DNA of 64,000 nucleotides from Chryseobacterium carnipullorum (GTDB taxonomy: Bacteria > Bacteroidota > Bacteroidia > Flavobacteriales > Weeksellaceae), in contig NZ_FRCD01000001.1 in assembly GCF_900142785.1 (NCBI RefSeq), forward strand, positions 124,001 to 188,000, written 5' to 3'. The notes beneath the pieces are model-generated. The model made no database searches. It was not told the origin of the DNA and saw only the letters and a list, made by a program, of their open reading frames with translations. This document shows positions 41,085-49,453 of the stretch, one piece after another. Numbering within the stretch: the first letter of the stretch is position 1; every line of letters begins with the position of its first letter. The position numbers and the translations under genes are program-made.

Positions 41085-41855
41085 ATGGAAAGACCGCTTA
41101 TTCTGGTTACTAATGATGATGGAATTACCGCACCAGGTATCAGAAACCTTATACAATTTATGAACGAGATAGGAGATGTTATTGTCGTTGCTCCTAACTC
41201 TCCCCAAAGTGGAAAAGGCCACGCTATCACAATCAATTCTACCTTAAGCTACGAAGAAGTAACGCTTGATGGTCCGCAAACTGATTTTTCATGCAGCGGA
41301 ACGCCTGTTGACTGCGTAAAAATGGCTCTTGACAAGATCCTGACGAGAAGACCGGATATCGTGGTTTCAGGAATTAATCACGGCGCGAATTCTTCCATTA
41401 ATGTGATCTATTCCGGAACGATGTCTGCCGCTGTTGAAGCAGGTGTAGAAGGAATTCCTGCGATCGGATTTTCACTCATGGATTTTAGCTGGGAAGCTGA
41501 TTTTTCACAAGCCAAAGATTATATCCAGAATATAGTAAAAAGAACGCTTGAAAATCCAATGCCAAAAGGAATTGTACTTAATGTAAATATCCCGAAACTA
41601 ACGGCTGGAGAAATTAAAGGCGTGAAGGTCTGCAAGCAGGCGAATGCAAAATGGGAAGAAAGCTTTGACGAAAGAGTGAATCCTCATGGAAAGAAATACT
41701 ACTGGCTGACAGGATATTTCAACAATATGGATGAGTCTGAAGATGCTGACGAAACAGCATTGGCCAACGGATATATTTCAATCGTTCCCGTAAAGTTCGA
41801 TCTTACTGCTTATGAATACATGAAAACGCTTGAGGAAGTAATGAAATTTGACTGA
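41085..41855 (+). CDS. surE: 5'/3'-nucleotidase SurE
   Basis: 256 aa. Metal-dependent phosphatase acting on nucleoside monophosphates. ILVTNDDGITAPGI (about residues 5-18) has the DD metal ligands; VVAPNSPQSGKGHAIT, CSGTPVDCVKMAL and VVSGINHGANSSINVIYSGTM are the family motifs. It overlaps the next gene by one base (TGATG), so the two are translationally coupled. Confidence 0.95.
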   Translation: MERPLILVTNDDGITAPGIRNLIQFMNEIGDVIVVAPNSPQSGKGHAITINSTLSYEEVTLDGPQTDFSCSGTPVDCVKMALDKILTRRPDIVVSGINHGANSSINVIYSGTMSAAVEAGVEGIPAIGFSLMDFSWEADFSQAKDYIQNIVKRTLENPMPKGIVLNVNIPKLTAGEIKGVKVCKQANAKWEESFDERVNPHGKKYYWLTGYFNNMDESEDADETALANGYISIVPVKFDLTAYEYMKTLEEVMKFD

Positions 41856-42520
41856 TGTACGAGAAGCTAGACAATCCTGTTTATCATTCCCTTAATGAAT
41901 ATCATGAAAAGTTCTGCTTCAATTTTGGAGAAACGAAATTTTATAATCCTGAAGTAGCCTCTTTTGGCGGAGCAGCAAAGCTTTCAAGAGAAAAAGACAT
42001 CACAGACTATGCAAAAATCTGTGATGATTTTCTGATTTTCGGAGCTCAACCGGATCTTGGAAATCTAAAGACTGATCTTTCCAGGCTTGTCTGTGATCAA
42101 TATGTCCTGGAAAATCCTATTCAGATGGATTTCACTGAGGAAATTATTGAACTGAAACAAGAAAATCATGAGGAACTTCTGGCTTTCATTATGAAGTTTT
42201 ATCCTTACTACTTTAAATCAAGAACTCCTGAATTAGGACGGTATTTCGGTATTTTTAAAGATCATCAACTTGCTGCAGTTACCGGCGAAAGAATGCAGAT
42301 GAATGATATGACGGAAGTAAGCGCAGTGATCACCGGTACAGATCATCTGGGAAAAGGTTTAGCCAGGCAATTGGTGGCTTTTGTTTCCGGAAAGATTTTT
42401 GAAGATAATAAAACGCCTTTTCTGCATGTTGCAGAAAGTAATACAGGAGCCAAAAAACTGTATGAGAAACTTGGTTTTATACATCGTGGAACGATCAACT
42501 TATGGGGCGTGAAAAGCTAA
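41855..42520 (+). CDS. GNAT family N-acetyltransferase
   Basis: 221 aa. The C-terminal half is a GNAT domain: AVTGERMQMNDMTEVSAVIT, then the acetyl-CoA loop DHLGKGLARQLVAFVSGKI and FLHVAESNTGAKKLYEKLGF, with the typical end FIHRGTINLWGV. The N-terminal 100 residues form a less conserved domain, as in FR47-like proteins. Start overlaps the surE stop. Substrate unknown. Confidence 0.88.
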   Translation: MYEKLDNPVYHSLNEYHEKFCFNFGETKFYNPEVASFGGAAKLSREKDITDYAKICDDFLIFGAQPDLGNLKTDLSRLVCDQYVLENPIQMDFTEEIIELKQENHEELLAFIMKFYPYYFKSRTPELGRYFGIFKDHQLAAVTGERMQMNDMTEVSAVITGTDHLGKGLARQLVAFVSGKIFEDNKTPFLHVAESNTGAKKLYEKLGFIHRGTINLWGVKS

Positions 42521-42752
42521 TTTTTCAGCCCTTTACTTTTTCATATATTTCATAAATTCTCACCCTTCATTTTATTGTACCAATCACTAATTTCACGCTC
42601 AAGTCATTCTGTTTACCTCAGAAATTTTCCTTTCCAGGCTTCAAGCATCATCACTTTTTCAAAAGCAGGTTAAAAAATTTATAAAACCTCCCCTTTTCCA
42701 TTTTCCCTTGAAAGTTTTCCCTACATTTATTCTTATTAATTTTTTCCAGATT

Positions 42753-43793
42753 ATGAGAATAGAATATGATATAAAGCTTGGATTCAAGGATGTAATGTTC
42801 CGTCCCAAACGTTCTACATTAAAATCCCGGTCAGAAGTGAATCTCGAAAGGGAGTTTACCTTCAAGCATACGAAAAAGAAATGGAGAGGTGTTCCCCTGA
42901 TCGCAGCGAATATGGATACGGTAGGAACTTTTGAAATGGCGGTAGAACTGGCCAAAGACAAGATTATTACAGCCGTTCACAAGCATTATACTCCTGAGGA
43001 ATGGAGTGAATTTCTAAACAGCCAGCCTGAAAGCATCCATCAATATATTGCATTAAGTACAGGTACCGGAAAAGCTGATGAAGAGAAGCTAAGAGTGATC
43101 CTTGAAAAGCACCCAAAAATCGAGTTTCTCTGCATCGATGTAGCGAATGGTTATTCTGAGCATTTCGTTGGATTTGTGAAGAAAGCAAGGGCTAATTTCC
43201 CTGACAAGATCATCATGGCAGGAAATGTTGTGACCGGAGAAATGGTGGAAGAGCTTCTACTGGTAGGCGCAGATATTATTAAAGTAGGCATCGGGCCCGG
43301 ATCGGTATGTACAACGAGGGTAAAAACAGGAGTCGGATATCCGCAACTTTCAGCGATTATTGAGTGTTCTGATGCGGCACACGGTCTTGGAGGACATATC
43401 ATTGCTGACGGAGGCTGTAAAGTTCCCGGAGATGTGGCCAAAGCTTTTGGCGGAGGCGCAGATTTCGTGATGCTGGGTGGAATGTTCGCCGGACATGATG
43501 AAAGCGGCGGCGAGATCATTGAAGAAAACGGGAAGAAATTCCGCCTTTTTTATGGGATGAGTTCCAAAACAGCCATGGATAAGCATTCCGGAGGCGTAGC
43601 AGAATACCGTGCTTCAGAAGGAAAAACGGTAAAAGCGGTTTATAAAGGTCCGGTTTCCGAAACGGTGAAAGATATTTTGGGTGGTGTACGTTCTACCTGT
43701 ACGTATGTGGGGGCTTCCCAACTTAAAGAATTGTCTAAGAGAACCACTTTTATCAGGGTTCAGGAACAGGAAAACCAGGTTTTTAACGATTAG
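42753..43793 (+). CDS. guaC: GMP reductase
   Basis: 346 aa from [20 protein letters not shown] (42753), which matches the E. coli GuaC start; the longer upstream frame from 42708 is not conserved. Reductively deaminates GMP to IMP with NADPH in purine salvage. IMPDH-fold barrel with the catalytic Cys in [15 protein letters not shown] and the flap region [30 protein letters not shown] and ending [12 protein letters not shown] agree with the family. TACATTTA at 42721-42728 is a weak -7 match. Confidence 0.95.
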   Translation: MRIEYDIKLGFKDVMFRPKRSTLKSRSEVNLEREFTFKHTKKKWRGVPLIAANMDTVGTFEMAVELAKDKIITAVHKHYTPEEWSEFLNSQPESIHQYIALSTGTGKADEEKLRVILEKHPKIEFLCIDVANGYSEHFVGFVKKARANFPDKIIMAGNVVTGEMVEELLLVGADIIKVGIGPGSVCTTRVKTGVGYPQLSAIIECSDAAHGLGGHIIADGGCKVPGDVAKAFGGGADFVMLGGMFAGHDESGGEIIEENGKKFRLFYGMSSKTAMDKHSGGVAEYRASEGKTVKAVYKGPVSETVKDILGGVRSTCTYVGASQLKELSKRTTFIRVQEQENQVFND

Positions 43794-43842
43794 AAAAAAG
43801 AAGCTCTGACAAATTGAGCTTAATTTTAATCTTTTGTAATAA

Positions 43843-43877
43843 AAAACAGGCTGTACAATTGATGTACAGCCTGTTTT
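43843..43877. terminator. bidirectional terminator between guaC and fabG
   Basis: AAAACAGGCTGTACA (43843-43857) pairs perfectly with TGTACAGCCTGTTTT (43863-43877), a 15-bp stem with a 5-base loop. Convergent genes end on both sides. Confidence 0.93.
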
Positions 43878-43886
43878 ATTTTATAA

Positions 43887-44633
43887 TTAAGTCAGCATTC
43901 CGCCGTCTACGTTCAGGGTTTGTCCTGTGATGTAAGAAGACATTTCGCTTCCCAGGAAGATACACGCATTGGCCACATCTTTGGTCTGTCCCGCTCTCTT
44001 CATCGGAATTCTGTCTCTCCACGCCTGAAGGGTTTTTTCATCCAGATCTGCCGTCATTTCAGTTTCTGTGAATCCAGGAGCTACAGCATTACATCGGATA
44101 CTTCTTGATCCTAATTCCAACGCAATAGATTTTGTAAATCCTATTACTCCGGCCTTGGAAGCTGCATAGTTGGATTGTCCCGGATTTCCGCTGATTCCTA
44201 CTACGGAGGTCATATTGATAATAGAACCTGATTTAGCTTTCATCATCGGCTTGATCACCGCTTTTGTAAGGTTAAATACAGAATCCAAATTGATTCTCAT
44301 TACCTGATCCCAGTCATCTTTGGACATTCTCAACAGCAGGTTATCTCTTGTAATCCCTGCATTGTTGATCAGAATATCGATTTTTCCAAACTCCTCCATC
44401 ACATCATCGATGAGCTTTTGAGCTGCATCATAATCTGACGCGTCAGACTGATATCCTTTGATCTTGGTTACAGAACTTAAAGCCGCCTCTAATGCTTGAG
44501 CTTTATCTACAGAGCCGGCATAGGTAAATGCTACCTGTGCGCCCTGTTCAGCGTACATTTCAGCAATTTTCTTTCCGATTCCTCTTGTAGCTCCGGTGAT
44601 TAGTGCTACCTTTCCTTCTAATAGTTTCATCAT
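43887..44633 (-). CDS. fabG: 3-oxoacyl-[acyl-carrier-protein] reductase
   Basis: 248 aa. NADPH-dependent reduction in fatty acid elongation. Short-chain dehydrogenase fold: TGATRGIGKKIAE (cofactor loop, about residue 14), NNAGITRDNLL, catalytic Ser in NMTSVVGISG and Tyr-x3-Lys in YAASKAGVIGF, APGFTETEM. The motif set is typical of FabG rather than other SDRs. The first two codons are both ATG; either may be used. accD, another fatty-acid gene, lies far away at 1378. Confidence 0.95.
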   Translation of the reverse strand: MMKLLEGKVALITGATRGIGKKIAEMYAEQGAQVAFTYAGSVDKAQALEAALSSVTKIKGYQSDASDYDAAQKLIDDVMEEFGKIDILINNAGITRDNLLLRMSKDDWDQVMRINLDSVFNLTKAVIKPMMKAKSGSIINMTSVVGISGNPGQSNYAASKAGVIGFTKSIALELGSRSIRCNAVAPGFTETEMTADLDEKTLQAWRDRIPMKRAGQTKDVANACIFLGSEMSSYITGQTLNVDGGMLT

Positions 44634-44724
44634 ATCTCTTGATAATTATATTCTTAGTAAATACTTCCGTCTTTAAAAAAACGGCAATTTAGCACATTTA
44701 ATTTTATACAAATTAAACGGTCCG

Positions 44725-44732
44725 CAAAGATA
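44725..44732 (-). promoter_or_regulatory. candidate -7 element for fabG
   Basis: Leftward TATCTTTG matches TAnnTTTG, 91 bases before the fabG start. TTG triplets lie 15 and 25 bases further upstream, neither at the ideal distance. Confidence 0.4.
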
Positions 44733-44803
44733 TTATAAATTGTTATTCAATGCATTCCAAATCATCAAATTAGTGAAAATTTTTCGCTGTTTTTTATCAT
44801 ATT

Positions 44804-46312
44804 TTAAAGACGGTTGCCACTGTTTTTAAATCTTGTAAAATAAAGAACATCCGATTTTTTGTCTTTATCCAGCTTGAGAACCTCCTTCTGCCAGTAGTAT
44901 TTATCGTAAATAATATCCTTCAGAGGCTCATTCTGAAAATTCACCACACCATATTTATCCTGCTTCTTTACGACAATTTCATTCTCAGAATTTTCAAATG
45001 CAATGATATCGTCATAAATAAAAGGAACAATCTCCTTCCCTTTTTCATCTATGATTCCATACAGATTGCTGGTGTTTCTGCATACGACAGGTTTTGAATA
45101 AAGATTGAGGATATTGAAAAAATTCGTCTCCTGCTCTTTAATGGAAACAATGTCTTTCATCGGAGCAACAGATTGATCGGTCACAGAGAATTTATAATAT
45201 GCTTCCTGCTTTTTAATGATAAGCAGGTCAGGATAGAAAGCAATGATCTGTGTATTTTCTTCCAGAATGTTGTTTAAATCTTTATCCAGAAATTTTTCTT
45301 CCTTTCCCTTTTTGAGATAGATAAAGTCTTTTCTTGAAATCCTGAAGCTCTGTATAAAATCGTATTCCTGAGGAACAATGGTTTCCCCGTTAAGATTGAC
45401 CACTCCGTTTTTCTTTAGCTTATCACTGTAAACGGTGAAAAGATCATTAAATAAAGGGGTAAGATACTTGAAATTGTTCGGATAAAGTTTTCTGTCCTTC
45501 TTTTTAAAAACCGTTGCTTTTCCTTTCTTTCTCAGATAAACATATTCTTTTGTTCCAAAATATTCCGGTTCAGCATCATCAAAAATCTCTTCCGCCAGTC
45601 TGTTTTCATCGGCGTCAACCAAGCCATATTTTCCTGTTGTCCTGTTTTTAGTAATCAGATAAGGATAGGAAGCCAGACTGTAGATCTGTGCTGAAAACTG
45701 ATGTAATTTTTGTCCGTCTTTCCCAATGATTTCGCTTTGATGGTCTTCATTGATGATCAGGGCTTTGCCATTTTCGAAGTGATAATCTTCTTTAAATTCA
45801 CGGTTGCTGACCTGCTTTCCATCCAAATCATATAAAAACCATGATTTATCTTTCAGGACCAAAAAACGGTCTTCTGCAACAAAGCGGATCCTATCTGAAT
45901 AGGAAATGATCTCTTTTCCATTATAGTCATACACTGCTTCTTTCCCCTCTTTTGAAGAAATAATACATTTTTTGCTGAGCCAGGGCGTATTAAAACTCTG
46001 GTCATCTAAAGGAAGGATTTGATTTCCTTTTTCATCGATGATGGTAGATTTGGTCTTATTATCAGATTGTCTGACTGTAAGAATAAACCGGTTTTTAAAG
46101 ATCTGAGAAATATTGTGGGGCGATTCAAACGTGATATTTCCTAATGAATCTACAATACTTTCTTTCTTATTTTTTGAATCATAAATCTTACCATATCCTT
46201 CGGAATAGGAATAAACTTCCATTCCTGTCTTTTTTGATAAAAGGATCTTTGTATACTGATTGGTCTGGGCCATACACACTGACGAACACAGTGCGAAAAC
46301 TAAGTTTTTCAA
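44804..46312 (-). CDS. WG-repeat-containing exported protein
   Basis: 502 aa with a short signal peptide (MKNLVFALCSSVCMAQ). Repeats of about 40-50 residues with the pattern GKxGxxxxxGKEIVPxxYDxI (NLYGIIDEKGKEIVPFIYDD, KKNGVVNLNGETIVPQEYDF, KYGVVNFQNEPL) are WG repeats. They form a beta-rich, probably propeller-like fold for binding. Its ATG is 5 bases after the rsmI stop, so it is probably cotranscribed. Function unknown. Confidence 0.88.
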   Translation of the reverse strand: MKNLVFALCSSVCMAQTNQYTKILLSKKTGMEVYSYSEGYGKIYDSKNKKESIVDSLGNITFESPHNISQIFKNRFILTVRQSDNKTKSTIIDEKGNQILPLDDQSFNTPWLSKKCIISSKEGKEAVYDYNGKEIISYSDRIRFVAEDRFLVLKDKSWFLYDLDGKQVSNREFKEDYHFENGKALIINEDHQSEIIGKDGQKLHQFSAQIYSLASYPYLITKNRTTGKYGLVDADENRLAEEIFDDAEPEYFGTKEYVYLRKKGKATVFKKKDRKLYPNNFKYLTPLFNDLFTVYSDKLKKNGVVNLNGETIVPQEYDFIQSFRISRKDFIYLKKGKEEKFLDKDLNNILEENTQIIAFYPDLLIIKKQEAYYKFSVTDQSVAPMKDIVSIKEQETNFFNILNLYSKPVVCRNTSNLYGIIDEKGKEIVPFIYDDIIAFENSENEIVVKKQDKYGVVNFQNEPLKDIIYDKYYWQKEVLKLDKDKKSDVLYFTRFKNSGNRL

Positions 46313-46317
46313 TGAAT

Positions 46318-46992
46318 TTAGATAGAATTATTGACAATAAGAACGATCTCTCCTTTTAAAGTTTTGCTTTTGGAAAATTCAATTAATTCATTGATTGTTC
46401 CTCTCTTGGTTTCTTCAAACTTTTTAGAAATCTCACGGCTCAGACTGGCTTTTGTTTCTTCTCCGAAGAATTCTTTGATCTGCTCCAAAGTGGTATTGAT
46501 CTTGTGTGGGCTTTCGTATAAAACAATGGTTTTTTTCTCTTCCGCAAGTTGCTTAAGCTTGGTCTGTCTTCCTTTTTTCTGCGGCAGAAATCCTGCAAAC
46601 AGAAACTCATTATTTGGAAGTCCCGAAACCACAAGGGCCGGAATTAATGCTGTAGCGCCGGGAAGACATATCATTTCAATGTTATTGTCCGATCCTGCTC
46701 TCGCCAGCAGATAACCGGGATCTGAAATTCCTGGTGTGCCTGCATCGGTAATGATGGCAATATTCTGTCCGCTTTGAAGATCACCAATCACCTTTTCGGT
46801 AGCCTGATGTTCATTGTGAAGGTGATACGATTTTAAAGGTTTGGAAATCTCATAATGCTTTAAAAGTATTCCTGATGTCCTTGTGTCTTCACATAAAATA
46901 TAATCAACTTCTTTAAGGACTTTTATAGCCCTGAAGGTCATATCTTCCAGGTTCCCAACGGGTGTGGGAACAAAATATAAGATTCCGCTCAA
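46318..46992 (-). CDS. rsmI: 16S rRNA (cytidine(1402)-2'-O)-methyltransferase RsmI
   Basis: 224 aa. Methylates the 2'-OH of C1402 in the ribosomal P site using SAM. FVPTPVGNLEDMTFRAIKVL, ILCEDTRTSG, ITDAGTPGISDPGY and LPGATALIPALVVSGLP are the family hallmarks (SAM-binding, TP-methylase fold). Shorter than the E. coli enzyme (286 aa), lacking its C-terminal extension, as in many Bacteroidota. It follows the acidic repeat protein with a 2-base gap. Confidence 0.95.
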   Translation of the reverse strand: MSGILYFVPTPVGNLEDMTFRAIKVLKEVDYILCEDTRTSGILLKHYEISKPLKSYHLHNEHQATEKVIGDLQSGQNIAIITDAGTPGISDPGYLLARAGSDNNIEMICLPGATALIPALVVSGLPNNEFLFAGFLPQKKGRQTKLKQLAEEKKTIVLYESPHKINTTLEQIKEFFGEETKASLSREISKKFEETKRGTINELIEFSKSKTLKGEIVLIVNNSI

Positions 46993-46994
46993 AA

Positions 46995-48494
46995 TTATAA
47001 GAATTTATTTTCTACCAATATCCAGAGTCTCTGGGCATATTCATCTACTTTACTCCACTTTCTCTCGTAATAAAGATCGCTGAGATACTCTTTTGCTTCT
47101 TCCAGATTCCTGAATCCGTTCAGATGAGACACGGTTTCGTTCAGATCCGACTGACTTCCGTTGAAGAGCATTTTTGAAAAGGCAATTCTGTCATTCAGAT
47201 CCAGTCTGAATTCGGGTTTTACCTTATCTGCCTCCATAAAGTTGGTAGGAATGTTGGTTTTCAAAATACCTCCCTGCTCTTCTTTTACTTCAGGCACTGG
47301 TTTTTGCTTTGGCGTTTCTCTTTCCAGAGGATCGTCATCAAAAAGAGTCTGAACTGCTTTTAATCCTTTGATATTGGCCAGTTTTATTTTTTTCTCCTGC
47401 TGATAAGCATCGAGATCTTCGAAGCTTTCATCAGAAGCATGTTTTTCTGTTTCGTGGAAAGGTTTGTCTATCTCTACAATTTTTCTTCTGTCATATACTT
47501 CCGCAAGAATGGTTTCCTCTTTTTCTTCTAAAGGAAAGTCATTTTTTATCTCGCTCAGGATATTTCCTACATTGGAAGTTTCTGTAAGCATTTCTCCCTG
47601 TTCCATCATGACATTGGATGCCACAAACTGCTCTTCATTTTCCTCGATCAGTATTTCGTCTTCCAGCATTTCAGTATCAAAAATACTTGGAATTTTTTCT
47701 GTCGGTTCTTTTGCCTGATCTGAACCCTTTTGGGAATTCAATTCTTCTTTTTCAAGATCATTTGCATCATTTGTTTCATGTGAAACCTTTTCTTCATCTT
47801 CCTCCATTTCATTAAGCTGATGATTAAAAATCACCTCCTCTTCTGTCGTTTCAGTGGTGAATAAATCTTCATTCAGATCTTCATCATTGTCCGGTTTTGC
47901 ATCAGCAAGGATCCTTTCTTCATCTACGAAACTCAATACTTTTTCGTTCCCATTGAAAGATTCATTTTCTTCGATCTCATTCAGCTGGCTATTGAAAACA
48001 TCTTCTTCCCCGTCAACGGCATTGTGAGAAACTTTTTCCTGAATCTCTGCCATTGACCTTTGTCCGTAGTTTTCTTCTGCAAAGCTGACAATATTCTCGT
48101 GGAATTCATTTTCTACAATCTCATCAAGCTGATGGTTAAATATTTCCTCTTCATCAGATGACGAATTAGTATAATTTTCACCTTCATTTTCATCAATTTC
48201 ATTAAACTCATTATTGAAGATGGCCTCTTCCTCTGTCACCTCATGGTTAGATTCGTGACCTTCATCCAAATTCAATGAAACATACTGGCTTTGTGAGTAC
48301 TGCTGGGAATGATCCGTAATGAAGTATTCCATATTTTTTTCAAGTAATCTTAAAAAAGATATCCTGTTCGCAAGCTCATCTACAAGATCCTGCTTGGAAA
48401 GTAATTCGTCTACGTTGTTGATTTTATCCAGGATATCAATGATATTCTTGGATTCAAAAAAAATTTTTTCCTTTAAATCTTGGATGTTCTGCAT
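46995..48494 (-). CDS. acidic protein with repeated FNxQLNEIEENE motif
   Basis: 499 aa, extremely rich in Glu, Asp and Asn. The middle (residues about 90-250) is low-complexity and disordered but repeats one short motif four times at roughly 45-residue intervals: IFNNEFNEIDENE, IFNHQLDEIVENE, VFNSQLNEIEENE, IFNHQLNEMEEDE. The last 75 residues (LNDRIAFSKMLFNGSQSDLN, LEEAKEYLSDLYYERKW) are folded and look like the conserved part of a Bacteroidota-specific protein family. No signal peptide. Upstream of rsmI in one operon; divergent from tdk. Function unknown. Confidence 0.82.
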   Translation of the reverse strand: MQNIQDLKEKIFFESKNIIDILDKINNVDELLSKQDLVDELANRISFLRLLEKNMEYFITDHSQQYSQSQYVSLNLDEGHESNHEVTEEEAIFNNEFNEIDENEGENYTNSSSDEEEIFNHQLDEIVENEFHENIVSFAEENYGQRSMAEIQEKVSHNAVDGEEDVFNSQLNEIEENESFNGNEKVLSFVDEERILADAKPDNDEDLNEDLFTTETTEEEVIFNHQLNEMEEDEEKVSHETNDANDLEKEELNSQKGSDQAKEPTEKIPSIFDTEMLEDEILIEENEEQFVASNVMMEQGEMLTETSNVGNILSEIKNDFPLEEKEETILAEVYDRRKIVEIDKPFHETEKHASDESFEDLDAYQQEKKIKLANIKGLKAVQTLFDDDPLERETPKQKPVPEVKEEQGGILKTNIPTNFMEADKVKPEFRLDLNDRIAFSKMLFNGSQSDLNETVSHLNGFRNLEEAKEYLSDLYYERKWSKVDEYAQRLWILVENKFL

Positions 48495-48518
48495 AATAAG
48501 AATCTTATTAAAATTGCT

Positions 48519-48526
48519 TACTTTTG
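48519..48526 (+). promoter_or_regulatory. candidate -7 element for tdk
   Basis: TACTTTTG matches TAnnTTTG, 29 bases before the tdk ATG. No -33 TTG at a normal spacing. Confidence 0.4.
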
Positions 48527-48555
48527 ATCTTAAAAATATACGGCTAATTTAACAA

Positions 48556-49146
48556 ATGTTTTTAGAAAATACAATTAATCATTCCAAACAAAGTGGTTGG
48601 ATGGAAGTTATTTGTGGCTCTATGTTTTCGGGGAAAACCGAAGAGCTGATCCGACGATTGCGAAGAGCTGAAATGGCGGGACAGAACGTGGAAATTTTCA
48701 AACCGAGACTGGATACACGATATTCTGACGAGGACGTTGTTTCTCATAATCAGAATAAAATACGGAGTACAGCAGTAGATAATCCCAATGAAATTCTTTT
48801 GCTGGCTTCTAACTGTGATGTGGTAGGAATAGATGAAGCACAATTCTTTGATGAAAGCATTGTAGATATCGCCAACCAGCTTGCCAACAGCGGTACGAGA
48901 GTCGTTGTGGCAGGACTTGATATGGATTTCCTGGGACGTCCCTTCGGTCCGATGCCTAACTTAATGGCTACCGCAGAATATGTAACGAAAGTGCATGCTA
49001 TTTGCAAGAGAACGGGTAATCTCGCGAACTACTCTCTGAGAACTTCCCAGGGAAATGACCTCGTAGAGCTAGGTGAAACAGAAAGTTACGAAGCAGTAAG
49101 CCGACGTGTTTTTATTGACGAAGTACTTTTAAGAAAAAATAAATAA
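48556..49146 (+). CDS. tdk: thymidine kinase
   Basis: 196 aa. Type II thymidine kinase that phosphorylates thymidine in salvage. The P-loop is GSMFSGKTEEL (about residues 20-30), Walker B is VVGIDEAQFFDE, and the lasso region contains LRTSQGNDLVELGETESYEAV. The family's structural zinc is normally held by four Cys; here only one Cys (HAICKRTGN) is in the right region, so zinc is probably absent, as in other Bacteroidota. The first 15 residues are extra; a later start at MEVICGSMF (48601) is also possible. Confidence 0.94.
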   Translation: MFLENTINHSKQSGWMEVICGSMFSGKTEELIRRLRRAEMAGQNVEIFKPRLDTRYSDEDVVSHNQNKIRSTAVDNPNEILLLASNCDVVGIDEAQFFDESIVDIANQLANSGTRVVVAGLDMDFLGRPFGPMPNLMATAEYVTKVHAICKRTGNLANYSLRTSQGNDLVELGETESYEAVSRRVFIDEVLLRKNK

Positions 49147-49453
49147 TAAGGCCGTTAAATAGCGGTTGATAATAGCAAAGACGCAGAATTATTTCTAATA
49201 CACGACCATTTTAAGATCCCAGAAAATCAACCGTTTTTCGCAGGCAGGGATTTTATCTTCGATAAGATCACTTACACCTTAAGAAGGTATCTGTTATTAA
49301 TTATTTTACGTCTTTACGATTGTCCAAAAAAATAAATTAACTTGTAAAGGTAAATAACAAAATTTTGAAAATAAATATGATTTAAAAACATCATATTTAT
49401 TTTTTTCAAAAAGTTTACCATTATAAGCTCAAAATAAAGCAGAAGGGGTATCA
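49147..49453. other. 307-base non-coding region between tdk and murF-alr
   Basis: No open frame that looks coding. It contains only a short palindrome ACCTTAAGAAGGT (49276-49288) and an AT-rich stretch before murF. Possibly it holds the murF-alr promoter, but no TAnnTTTG box is convincing. Confidence 0.5.

Noticed and set aside
47772..47787. parS-like sequence TGTTTCATGTGAAACC inside the acidic repeat gene
   Set aside because: Two mismatches including the central CACGTG, and it lies in coding sequence; not counted as a site.
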